64,000 nucleotides of DNA from Tetrahymena elliotti 4EA (lineage: Eukaryota; Ciliophora; Oligohymenophorea; Hymenostomatida; Tetrahymenidae). Of the stretch, positions 13,796 to 24,912 are shown in pieces. The notes beneath the pieces were generated by a model that was given only the letters and a program-made list of their open reading frames with translations, had not been told where the DNA came from and did no database searches. Location: assembly GCA_000231825.2 (NCBI GenBank), contig JH720344.1, forward strand, positions 562,801 through 626,800, read 5' to 3'. Numbering within the stretch: position 1 is the first letter of the stretch; each line of letters opens with the position of its first letter. Made by a program: the position numbers and the translations under genes.

Positions 13796-14065
13796 ATGGT
13801 GGTACTTAATCAAGGTTTTAAAATAACTAATAAATAGAATCACTAACCAAATATTTAAAGCTTCTTAGAAAAGCTTGTTGAGATAGAGAATGAAAAATCA
13901 TTAGAATGGTTGAATTTCTAAAGAAACGAAGCTAAGCATCACCGAAACTAATAATAAATGGAGAAGTGTGATTTAGTGATTCCTATTTAAATAAAGTAAT
14001 AGAGAAGTATCTATATCTAACAGACGAGAACAAGCTATAATTTGATAAAATAAAATATTTTATGA
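13796..14065 (+). CDS. Possible small or fragmentary gene, function unknown
   Basis: An 89-residue ciliate-code frame from ATG 13796 to TGA 14063-14065. It sits in the unique segment between the two duplicated units and has a more protein-like composition than its surroundings: charged stretches such as SFLEKLVEIENEKSLEWL, then a Gln-rich part. Just downstream (about 14160-14300) another protein-like stretch in a different frame ends at a good GTAAGT donor. The whole may therefore be pieces of one multi-exon gene or of a decayed one. I do not recognise the protein. No signal peptide or membrane segment is visible. It could be chance open frame in a code with a single stop. Confidence 0.3.
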
Positions 14066-15486
14066 GTACTTTTATCATGTAAAATCTATCAAAATTAATA
14101 GATGATTTTATGATGCATGATTTTACATAATTCTGAGCAAAAACCATCGGAAATTGTAATACTTGAAAATTCTTAAATATCAGAATCAAAATATATGAAC
14201 AAAGAAATATCAGAAAATAAAAACTTATAAAACTTTTTTGTTTGTGGAAGCTCTAGAATTTTGAAATTCTATTATGTAAGTTGCATTTGGGTTAAAGGAA
14301 ATAGGTAAGTTAATTGCTTATTCTATTAAACTATTGATTATTATGATTTTTAAGAATAATAGGTTGATGCGTTACTGAATAAATGGTAACTTATTATAGA
14401 AAATAGAATTGAATTGATAGAAATCTTGAAAAGGACTTAAAGTAAATTATTTCATTCATTCATAGATTCTTTATTTATTTAATTTGACTCAATCCAAATA
14501 TATATACATACATTCTTCAAATTTTTTGTCTTTTGCACTTTTTCTTACTAAAAAAACATAAATCCTATTAATCAATCTATCAATATTAAACTATTGGTAT
14601 TTGTTTATCTTCTATTACCTACTAATATGTATGTATATTCTTAAATTACAAATGTTATTCTTACAAGTAGGTTTCAATTAAAAATAAAGCAAAAGAGCAA
14701 ATAAAATTATTTTTTTTTTTTGCTTTTAAGTTATTGATGATTTTAAATTATTTTTAAAATTATCGGATTAAAATTTATTGGCTTCATTAGCTTAAAGATA
14801 TATAATTTAACATTATTTAAATTTAAAAATTCACATAAGTAAAAAAAATAATATCGATTGTTTTATTTTATTTTGAAGCAATTATCTTTAAATATTTTTT
14901 TGGTAACTTAACAAATTTAAATAACTTTGATTAATGTAAGCTAAAAAAAATTTTTATTTATTTATTTATCTATCTATCTTTAAGCTTTCTACGAACAAAG
15001 AACACATTTAAGATTTTGAAAACAAAATATACTAGTATTTCTTTTTGTTTTTAAATTTAAAATTTATTTTGGTTTATGAATGATAAGTTTTTTTTAAGAT
15101 TTACTCTATACTTCTTGAATTAAAAATGGTTCTAATTGGATGATTTAGAAATAAAAACCTTTTTAAATGTCGCAATCGAAAGTATTTAGTAAAAATTATA
15201 TGAATGAATTGATCAACTAGTATTTTTCCATTTATTTTGTAATGACATTAGCTTTAAATAAGAGTATAATAATGATTCAGATTAATTAAAATTGCATCTA
15301 TATTAGCTAACCTGCGTCACACTTTCACATTAAAAATTGAAGTAAAATTTTGTTAATCAAGAAAAAAGGTGAATAATTATTAAGAGACTCATCTAATAAA
15401 TATAAATTACATGATAATTTCAATAATTAATTTATTCTCTAGAGCATTCATTAGCAATCAATTTCACATATAAATTCATAAGGAAG
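14066..15486. other. Spacer, then left flank of duplicated unit 2
   Basis: 14066-14560 is unique, with the weak exon-like stretch noted for the preceding entry. From about 14560 it aligns with 7085-8692. The conserved upstream block at 15271-15341 is listed separately. Nothing else recognised. Confidence 0.45.
15271..15341 (+). promoter_or_regulatory. Conserved upstream block, unit 2 copy
   Basis: Nearly identical to 8479-8550 and at the same distance (about 216 bp) from the start codon. It includes TGCGTCACAC and CACATTA. Its preservation next to a broken gene fits recent duplication as well as selection. Confidence 0.4.
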
Positions 15487-16800
15487 ATGAATAAAAGCTA
15501 ACTTATTTTAATTGCTGCTATAGTATTAACTATAGGAACCTCCATTTATTTAATAAATAAGAGATCCTCTTTAAATTTCCCCTACGATGAAAATTTAGCT
15601 GAAAATCTAGCTGGATTTTCTATGGCCTCTTATTGTCAGGCTTCAAAAATTGAAAACTGGACTTGTGGAGCATCTTGCAAAAAGAATCCTTAGGGCCTTT
15701 AAGACGTCTATGTTATGAAAAACAAAACGATGAATGCTTCTGGTTTCTTAGGTTACTCTCCTGCTCATGATGCTATCTTAGTCGTTTTCAGAGGTACTGT
15801 CCCCTGGTTGCTTAAAAACTGGATTAGTGACATCAATACTGTTAAGACCAAGTATCCTAGATGTGAAAAATGCTATGTTCATTTAGGTTTCTTCAATGCC
15901 TTCAAGGAATTGCAAGATTAAATTCTTTCCGAATTCCCTAAACTCAAAGCTAAACACCCCAATTCTAAGGTAATTCGAAATTTCTTTATTTACTTATTAC
16001 TAAAAGAAAATAATTCATAGTGCCAAGTACTTTTTTTAAGATTATTATTGCGTTTTCAAAACATCAATTTCACCTTTAAAATAAATATTGGTTTTTAAAA
16101 GATTAAATAATTAGTAAAATCAATTACATGAATATGATTAATTATAAATTAAATCGACGCATCTAATGAAATATCCACTAATTATAGGCTTTAATAAGTT
16201 TTTAAATAAATTATTCATTAATTCTCATCTTGGCTTAACTTATTTAGACTTTCATTTTTAATTTTATTATGCTCATGTGTCATTAAATACATTCCTTCAT
16301 TTATCTTTATTTAAATATCTTTCAAATAAACAGGTATTTGTCACTGGTCATTCTCTTGGTGCTGCCATGAGTACTCATGCTGTTCCACTTAATTTGTCAC
16401 TGGTCATTCTCTTGGTGCTGCCATGAGTACTCATGCTGTTCCTTTAATTTATGAACTTAATGGAAACAAACCCATTGATGCTTTCTAAAACTTTGGTTCA
16501 CCAAGAGTTGGTGATTTAACTTACCACTAATGGTTCGATAGCTAAAATTTTGCTCTCTAATATGGTAGAATTAATCACAGAGCTGACCCCGTTCCCCATT
16601 TACCTCCTCATTATTCTCCCTTCATTTTCACTCATATTGACCATGAAGTTTACTATAAAACATTTAAAAAACCTTATGTCTAATGCATTGAAACTGAAAG
16701 CCTTGAATGTGCTGATGGTGTTAATATTCCCTTAGATATTCCTGATCACCTTTCTTACTTCGGTTGGGATTGGGCTACTGACATTTTAGCTTGCTAATGA
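15487..16800 (+). pseudogene. Class 3 lipase (type 1), broken copy
   Basis: Unit 2 counterpart of the intact gene at 8693-9957. Exon 1 (15487-15969) is intact but six codons shorter after the signal peptide. The intron 15970-16333 (364 nt) is conserved. Exon 2 carries a direct duplication of about 56 bp that repeats the GHSLG-coding segment. Because 56 is not a multiple of three, the second GHSLG is out of frame and a TGA appears in frame at 16424-16426. Further on, one Tyr codon of the intact copy has become TAA (Gln in this code). The predicted product stops about 30 residues into exon 2, without the catalytic Asp and His. If the tandem repeat were a sequencing or assembly artefact, the gene would be intact, so reads should be checked. 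Confidence 0.82.
16338..16442. repeat. Short tandem duplication inside the lipase pseudogene
   Basis: A 49-bp perfect copy (16338-16386) recurs at 16394-16442, spacing 56 bp. The intact relative at 8693 has this stretch once. It encodes VTGHSLGAAMSTHAV, so the nucleophile motif is doubled at DNA level while the frame is lost. Confidence 0.9.
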
Positions 16801-18962
16801 GAATTTTAATAAATTTTATGAAAACTAATAATTAAAATATAAAAAATTACATACCCTACTTATATGTTTACCTCATAACTAATTTAGAATTCTAAAAAAA
16901 GTACTCCATTTGTCTTTCTTTACTTAATTGTTATTTAAATTTAAAATAAATTTTATTCAATATAAACATCCATAACTTCATTGTTAAAAATAAATAAAAA
17001 TTACTATTTTAATTGATTCAAAGTTTATTGATATTAAATTAAACTGCTCTATTCAATAAGAAAATAAAAAAATATAGAATTAAATTTGATTTTTTGAATA
17101 TGATTTTATCTAATTAGAGTTTTTAAAGTCTTGCTTGTAAATAATTTATTTTCATATTTTTCTTGCTTTCATCTTTTTCTTTTTGTAAAAAAAATGATAA
17201 AATTATCTTTTAAATAGAATAATTTATGAGTGAAAATTAAGAATTTGAATTACTAAAAAATATATTTGAAATTATTTCATTTATTCTATAAAAATAATTT
17301 TACATAATTGCTTTTTGTTTTTTTCCCTTTTGATATGCAATTATCTGATCAAATTTTTGCTTTTAATCACAACTAATAATTGAATATACAAATTATAAAT
17401 ATTCTTTATTATGTTTGTAGATTTAAAACAATAAATGTTGTTAAAAAATCAAATAAATCATTTTAAATTAAAATTTTAAAGATAATTAATACATTTTTCT
17501 TTTTTTGTGATAAATTTATTAAGACCTATAATGGTTAAATGTTTCTTTTGTTGAAGCTCAAAAATTTTTTAATGGAAATGTATGTACATTTATTATAGTT
17601 TATTTTGAAATTGAGATTATCTATTTTATAAATTATTTTAAAAATTGATGAAATCCTAATCAAACTAGTGTAAGTTTTATTTTTTACCACATTCTTAAAT
17701 AAATAAATAATGTTGCTATTCTAAATTACCAATTTAATTAATTTATTCTTAGGATTTGATGAATTTCTGATAAATTATATTGGGATTACATGATGAAAAA
17801 GATTACAGAAAAATGAAATTAATGTAATGATTTTGTATTTAAAATAAAGCTTTTTTAATAAATAACAAATAATGGAATTAAATAAAAAAGTAATCCAATT
17901 AGATTTTATTATATTATACAAAGAAATTATTAGTATTTATGTAATTTGCATTATCTTATGACTAAATTTAAAATATTATTTTCTCAAAATGAAAAAAGTA
18001 ACAAAATAACTGAAAATAAAGTTCAGTTACACTATGTTCTGGTACCTATTACAACTGATATTAATATTCCATATGCTATTTATTTAAATTTTAAGCTAAC
18101 TCCTAAAAAAAATTCTAAAAATAAAATTGAAAAATAAATTTTGATATTAACATATTTCTTTTATCAAATTTAAATTACTTCAAAAAAAAATAAAAGAATT
18201 CCTTATCCAAATATAATTATTGTTTGTTAGTTACTTTAAAAAGCAAAAATAATTTTTATGAAAGGAATTAATTAATATAATATCTAGCTAGCTAAATCAT
18301 TTTTCTTTACAGTTTTTATAAAATATTTTTAATATAGGATAGATTAAACAGTAAAACTCAATATAACAAAAATACTTAAAAAGATTATTTTGTAAATAAA
18401 TTTATTAATTTTAATTCTTGAGTAATCGAAAAATGTATTGCAGTCTCTCTTTATTAGATTTTAATAAATAGATTTAAGTATATATAAAAGATTAAATGCA
18501 ATAACTTCTGAAATTTTATTCTTAACAATTACATTTAAATTTATTTTTTCACTATATCTTCAGTTTTATTCTTCCTTATTAACTTGAATTAAAAATCATT
18601 TTTGATTGCCTTTTTTGTAAATTTTAATAAAATAAATAAAAGTTTTCTGTTCAATTTCACATTTTACTTTTAAAGATGAAAAGTTGACTGTCTGTCTGAC
18701 TTGTAAGCCAACAAAATCTAAAAATATTTATCAATCAGTATAAAAGAAAATTTAATTTTAATTTATAAAAATAATACAAAATTTTTCTATAAATTATGTT
18801 TAAAGTTTTAATGCATCATCTTAAATTAAATTTTTAAAGGTTTTTACTCACCTAAAATTAAAAATTTGTATTTTTGCTTTAAAAACCTGAATTTCCTGAA
18901 TCAGAAATCCAAATAAATGAAAATTAATCCAAAACTAAGTTAATAATAATAACAAGAAGAAA
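16801..18962. other. Spacer between the two lipase loci of unit 2
   Basis: A+T-rich and aligns in patches with 9958-11719. A 63-codon open frame at 17946-18137 is lysine/asparagine-rich, has no counterpart frame in the unit 1 copy, and is not called. No RNA gene recognised. Confidence 0.5.
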
Positions 18963-20063
18963 ATGTAAAAAACATAAGTTTTACTGTTTGCAACTTTAGT
19001 AGGCCTTACTTTGACAGCTACTCTACTCTTTTTCTAAAAGAGTTAGGAACAATTTTACTAAATGAATAGTTTTGCCTACAATGAAAAATTAGCAGAAAAT
19101 TTGTCAGGATTTTCTCTTGCTTCTTATTGCAGCTCTTCAAAAATTTAGAAATGGAATTGTGGTGCTCCTTGCTAAAGAAACCCTCAAGGAATTAAAGATG
19201 TTTTCTATATGCTAAATACTACGATGGATTCAGCAGGCTTCATGGGATATTCTCCAGCTCATGATGCAATTATTGTTGCTTTTAGAGGAACAATTCCATG
19301 GTCAAAGAAGAATTGGATTAGTGATATTAACACAATCAAGACTAGCTATCCAAGATGTTAAAATTGTTTTGTTCACCAAGGTTTTTACAAAGCCTTTTAA
19401 GGTTTGTAAAACTAGATCGAATAAGAATTCCCTAAATTAAAAGCAAAGTACCCTAATTCTAAAGTAAAATATTCTAATCTTATTAATAACCTTCTTTTTT
19501 TTACAAACCCTTTGATCAAGATTTCTATTTACTTGTTTAGTAAAACCTTAAACATGAAAATAAAAATGTCATTTTCTTGAAAAATTATTCAGAAAATGTA
19601 TCGCCTTTTTAAATTTTTATTAAACAAATTTAATGAATATAAAAATTAGGTCTTTGTCACTGGACACTCTCTAGGTGCAGCTATGAGTACTCATTCTATT
19701 CCACTTATTTACTAGTTAAATGGAAACAAACCTATTGATGTTTTCTATAACTTTGGCTCTCCAAGAGTAGGCGATTAAGCTTTCCATGACTGGTTTGCTA
19801 AATAAAATTTCTCAAAAGAGTATGGTAGAATTAACCATAGAGCAGATACTGTACCTCATTTACCACCTCAAGGAAATTTATTCTAATTTACTCATATTGA
19901 TCATGAAATTTTTTATGAAAGCTTTAGTAGTCCTTACATTCTCTGCGCATAAGCTGAGGATCCCAATTGTGCTGATAGTATTATACTAATTAATACAAGT
20001 ATCCCTGATCATTTTTCATATTTTGGATATGATTGGTAAGCTTAAATGCTGATTTGCTAATGA
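18963..20063 (+). CDS. Secreted class 3 lipase (type 2, intact)
   Basis: 304 residues, two exons, intron 19464-19649 (186 nt) immediately before VFVTGHSLG. The N-terminus, with VLLFATLVGLTLTATLLFF, is a signal peptide. The family marks are complete: FRGTIPW, GHSLG with Ser174, FGSPRVGD, Asp in RADTVPHLPP and His in IPDHFSYFG. It shares the same gene plan and Cys pattern as the type 1 enzyme, but exon 1 differs enough to count as a separate type. It is the only working type 2 copy, since 11720-12770 is broken. It ends TGC TAA TGA like all lipases here. Expected role: secreted or vacuolar ester hydrolase; substrate unknown. Confidence 0.93.
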
Positions 20064-20448
20064 AAAAAAGTTTAAGTTCATCAAATCGAATATTAAACAA
20101 TAATAATATTAAAAAATATATAAATATATACATAAATCTATTTTTTCTTTGACTAAATTTAAAATGATCTAATTTTTTTTACTTTATTTTTTTAATTGCT
20201 TGAATAATTGCTCTAATATACTTTTTTCTCAACCAAAATTTATTTAAAGTTTATTCAAAAAAGTGAATTATATTATTCATTCAAATTTGAAGAAACATCA
20301 AAAATTTGAATAGAAAAATTAAAAGAAATTTCTTATGAAAATTTAAGTGAATAAGATTGATTATATGAAAAAAGAATGTATGTAATTATTATTAAGTAAT
20401 ATAATATAAAAGTACAGTAATAGAGTAATAGGTATGATTTATTCATAA
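20064..20448. other. Convergent 3' spacer
   Basis: About 385 bp between the lipase stop and the stop codon of the opposite-strand gene at 20449. It aligns with 12771-13300 and forms the right end of duplicated unit 2. It must hold both 3' ends. No poly(A) signal picked with confidence. Confidence 0.5.
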
Positions 20449-22824
20449 TCATAAACTTAAAGTAATAACTAGTAAAGTAATTAACACATTTTTAATTATT
20501 TTCTAAAATGAAAACCCTTTAGGATTCTAATAATTTTCATAATTATTATCATCGAAGCTGCTTATCATTTGTAAATTTCTGTTAGGGTCACCTTACTTAG
20601 AACAAACATTGTTATAGTTGTTTACGGGTACTTATACTAAAGAATTAGTTATGCTTCCAAATCCGTAAGTAGTATCAGATATTTTGATAGGATTTGGGTA
20701 ACTAGGAATGGTTAATACAGGAGTAAAGTAAATACTTAAATTATTGCTACTGTCTATGCTTGTGTAAACGATACTTCCATTTTCAAGAGGTCTCCAATCA
20801 TCAGAAGAATTGATTTAGAAAGAAGTAAGTAAAGTGGGATTTACAATGAATTTTCCATCAACTCCACTAAGTAAAGCTATATATGCTTAATCTACTTTAG
20901 CATTAGTATTTTAGCGGTTAAAATTTTTTACTTCAGTAGCAGGGATAAGAGTATAAGCAAGTAATATATTTTTTCCATATGCTACTGACTTTATACTGTT
21001 AACTCTAGCAGCTACATCTCCACTTAATAAGGTTGTATTAGAAATATAGTTAAGCTGAGAATCAAATTTAAGAACCGCAAGCTCATTTATTGTATTTGTT
21101 GATGGAGTTCCAGAATATCCTCCATTACATGCTTTTCTTTAGTATACAAATAACTTTTGATTTCTATTCCCTTCTATGCTAAAGAAACCTCCTTATCTAC
21201 CTGAAGATTATCCACCACCATTTCCAGGAATATCTCCTTGGACAATCTTACTACTTTCCTTACATTAGTAGGTGTCTATGTTACACACTTTAAAACTGAT
21301 ATTCATAGGATAAGCATCTCCAAGTGAAGCAATATATAAATTTTTTCCATCATAATGCAAATTCTAATATAATGAATGAGAAGCTCCCCAAGCCCAAAAG
21401 ATATTTTAGTTATAACCTGTATCTGCATCTAAACTTATCATGGTATCTCCTGTGTGGTCACTTCTACTACCATCAGAATTATTACCAAAGTAATTATAGT
21501 GAGCCCAAATTGCTTATATTTTACCTCTAGCATAATTAAGCCTTCCGTTATGAGGGTTGAACATAATTTACATTCCGAATGGTAAGGTACATTAAGTATC
21601 TTAAAAGAATTCAATTTACTCAGTTACATTTGATGGCTATTTTCCATTATTCATCAGAATTCTTAACCATCTTTAGGTTCCATCTTTGTTAATAGCTTAT
21701 ATAAAACCTCTTTAATTAGAGTCTGCAGCCATTACAACAAACCCAAAGTCAGTAGAGACAATATCAAATGGATTACCTACTTATTTAGTATCAATAGCAG
21801 ATCCTATTGGGGTACCTGTGCTTGAAACCTTCTAAACCATCAGCTTATTTGAAGTTAAAACTGAGTAGTATAGATAAAAAGAGCTAGAATCTCCAAATAT
21901 TGGGGCTATAGGAGCTGAACCAGGATTGAAAAAGAATTAATTATTCACATTAGCCTTTACTCCTGACAAGACTGTATTTTTAATTTAACTTACATTAAAT
22001 TTACTTGAATCTGCATTGAAACCAATTTAATTTCTAGTCCAAATAGAAAGGCAATCTCCAACTACAACTCCTCCAAAAATTTCAAACTTAAAATTAAGAG
22101 TAGCGCAGCCCCATTAATCTCCATTATGAGTATAAGTGAAAGTCTTGTTAGTAAATTTATTTCCATTATTATCATAAATGTAATACTTCATAACGTTCTT
22201 GTTATTTACTTACATTTCATAGGATTTTCCTTTTTCTAAGTCATAACCTTCATATCCTGAGAGAGAAACAAAAAATTGCTTGACATTCTTTTTACAGATA
22301 GTAGATTTTGTGTTAGTATCCCAATATGTGTTTTTTTAATCAACAAATGGCTTATTATTTTTATCCAAAGATAAAATATAGTAAACATAAGCATTATTAT
22401 TACTTCCATCACTGACAGTTGGATAAACCTTTGTTGAAGAATAGTAGGTATTTGAAGTGAAATTAAGGTTTAAGTATTGAGAACCAGCTAAAGTGCTAAA
22501 ATCAGTTCTAGTTATTATAGCATTCAAGTCATCTTTAGTAATAGGGATATATCCAGAAGGGCAATTTTAGTTGAGTCCTCCACTTGATTATTTTTAGACT
22601 TAAAAGATTTGTTGAAGCACTTAGATTGATCCTACAGCAATGAGCTTTCCTAAATTTGTACTACCAACAACTTCATTATCTGGAGACAGAGATAAAGATG
22701 TAGGAGGAGAAGTACTAGATCCTGGAAATGATGAAGAATCTACAGTGCACTAACATTTACTAAGAGCAATAACACTATTGATAGTAAAAATTAATAGAAT
22801 AAGTATATTGTAATATGCTTTCAT
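20449..22824 (-). CDS. Secreted/surface protein of unknown function, intronless
   Basis: 791 residues from ATG 22824-22822 to TGA 20451-20449, one exon. The N-terminus (MKAYYNILILLIFTINSVIA) is a clear signal peptide. The mature chain is rich in Ser, Asn, Gly and aromatic residues, with scattered Cys. A conserved-looking core around the middle has motifs HTGDTMISLDADTGYN, WAWGASHS and IASLGDAYPMNI. I believe related proteins containing a GDAYP motif exist in plants and bacteria, without known function; this is from memory and unverified. Repeated short beta-type segments suggest a beta-propeller or beta-sandwich (inference). The last 17 residues (KIIKNVLITLLVITLSL) are hydrophobic after a basic residue, as in a GPI-anchor signal or tail anchor. 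Codon use and base composition match neighbours. Confidence 0.85.
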
Positions 22825-24003
22825 TCTTTTATTTATTTTATTTTAATTAATTACTTTTTATTTAATTATCCAAAGATACACTTCCATTTAAAAAATAATT
22901 AGTTAAGTAGAATTTATTAAATGGACTAATTTTTAAAACTTAATGATAAAGGTTTGATAAAAATTTGAGTTCATCAAAAATGCAAATACTGATTATGTTT
23001 ATAATTTAAGGTCAGCCATTTCAAATTCATGCCATAAAAATCTAGAAATTAATTATTCTTACTTGTTATCTTTCACAAAATAATATGTTGTGTTTTATTA
23101 ACATACCTTGAAAATAACAAAAGTCCAAAAAACAAAAAATTTCAAAAAAAATAAACTACTGAAAGGAGAAAAATGAATAAAAATAAATTTGAATAGTTTT
23201 ATGTTTGAATTTTTTGAGGTTATTTTATTGGAGTGTTTTCATCTAAGAGCTTACAAATGATATTACAACGTATAAACTAAAATTGGTTCAGTAAATTTAT
23301 CTCAATTTTTTTAACTTGAATTATCAATGGAGATAGTAAGATTATTTTGATTTATAATAATTTCTTTTTGTATTTTTGATTATTAAATTTTGTTTCAAAT
23401 AAAAAAAAAGCATAAATAATATTATAATATTTTTGAAATAAATGGGAAACTTAATTACCTCCAAGTTATTATCAATTAATTTTGCTAGATTTCTCTAAAA
23501 ATAAACATTTTTAAAATTAATGATTTCTTATTGATAAAATTATCTCTTTTTTTTAAGATATCAAACTTGTTTATATTTAAACAAAAATCAAACCAAGTTT
23601 TTAATTTATAGGATAGTCAATAAAAAATATTCTGAAAATAAAAATAAATAATCCATAATGGAATAACCATATGAAATTTTTACAGAGTTACATAAATAAC
23701 TTTATCATTTAGAATAGTATTGAAAGAAAATAAAACTAAATATTTATTTTCATTCTTTTATTTTTTTTATTTAGTATCAATTCTAATATGTCTTAAACAA
23801 AATGAATTCTAGTCAAAATTCATAAAGAAATTTATTAATCCCTATGAACTTTTTCTTAAATTGTTCAAAAAATTCTTAGTTTGTTCCATTTTGCTTACTG
23901 TAAAATTATTTTTTAGAGAATTGGTTTTTCATTTAAATAATGCAAATCATTTTTTGGGTATTCTTTAGAAGAAAAAATTTTTAAATCGCATTAATTTTTT
24001 ATT
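22825..24003. other. Intergenic, 5' side of the secreted-protein gene
   Basis: A+T-rich throughout, no protein-like frame. It should contain the promoter of the minus-strand gene starting at 22824. The pol III terminator of the tRNA marks its right edge. Confidence 0.5.
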
Positions 24004-24010
24004 AAAAAAA
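24004..24010 (-). terminator. Pol III T-run after tRNA-Asp
   Basis: Seven A on the plus strand, i.e. TTTTTTT on the transcribed strand, one base beyond the tRNA 3' end. This is the usual RNA polymerase III stop. Confidence 0.75.
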
Positions 24011-24011
24011 G

Positions 24012-24083
24012 CTCCGAGACCGGGAATTGAACCCGGGTCTCCTGCGTGACAGGCAGGAATACTAACCACTATACTATCTCGGA
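24012..24083 (-). tRNA. tRNA-Asp (anticodon GUC)
   Basis: 72 nt, no intron. Acceptor stem TCCGAGA pairs with TCTCGGA, discriminator G. The D arm contains TAGTGGTTAGTA. The anticodon stem is built from CCTGC/GCAGG around the loop CTGTCAC (anticodon GTC). The T arm ACCCGGGTTCAATTCCCGGT is perfect and carries the GGTTCAATTCC B box. A second gene with an identical mature sequence lies at 34158-34229. Confidence 0.96.
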
Positions 24084-24912
24084 TTTCATGAAATATTTAA
24101 TAAAGTATTTAATATTGTAGTTAAAATAAATTAAATTTTATTATCAGATTTATTAAAATCATAAATAAGGGAAGTATTTTTATGAATAAACTTTATTAAA
24201 ATTATTAAATTGAGTAAATTTCTTCTTTTAATTTTTTTATTTTTCTTGTCAATTATCTATTTTTTAATAGGATACTTTTAATATAAAATAAATATCCAAT
24301 CAATATTATTAAATTTTAGTTTCATTTAATTAATATTAAAGTATGAATACAAAAACTTTTATTAATACATTTTAACTTTTAATGAATATTTTTTATTTTA
24401 AACATTTTCTATTAAAACTTTTCAGAAATTTCATGTTATGGTAAGTATGTAATTTTCTTTTTATTATTACTCATGAATTTTTGGATGAAAATTATATCTA
24501 AATATTTTGAGTAATTAATGAGTTTTTAACAATAATTAAAGAATAATTTATTCCTTCCTTACTTACTTTAAATACAATAACAAATCACAAATTGATAAAT
24601 TACCAAAGTAAAAAGATCTATTTTTAGTTTTTGTCTATTATTCGCTTTTAATCTAATTACATCATTACTATCTCATGACTTATGCAAAATTTTTTTAAAT
24701 TAATATCTTTTTTATTGAGCAAATGTTTTTCGAAAACCTTAATCTTAAAATAATTGTAAGTTCTTTTTGGAAAATATTAGAAATTATTGGGAGTTTTTCA
24801 TATGAAAAATTTCGATAATTTTAACAAAAGAAAAATTTCTTATGAATTGATGAAAAAACATTATCAAATTTAATAATAAATAAAATCAAACAAAAATATC
24901 AAAAGAAAAAAA
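24084..24912. other. Intergenic between tRNA-Asp and lipase
   Basis: A+T-rich spacer containing the 5' side of both the tRNA (minus) and the lipase (plus). It has no resemblance to the upstream block shared by 8479 and 15271. Nothing recognised. Confidence 0.5.

Larger units (their letters stand above)
14560..20444. repeat. Segmental duplication, unit 2 (two lipase loci)
   Basis: Second copy of 7085-13300, same orientation. The lipase starts are offset by 6794 bp (type 1) and 7243 bp (type 2), so indels of several hundred bases separate the spacers. Its right edge stops only a few bases before the stop codon (20449-20451) of the oppositely oriented gene next door. Confidence 0.8.

Noticed and set aside
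13983..14189. Minus-strand open frame of 68 codons
   Set aside because: Composition is typical of noncoding A+T-rich DNA (Phe/Ile/Leu/Lys), and the plus-strand frame at 13796-14065 is more protein-like.
17946..18137. 63-codon plus-strand frame in the unit 2 spacer
   Set aside because: Not preserved in the homologous unit 1 spacer and of noncoding composition.
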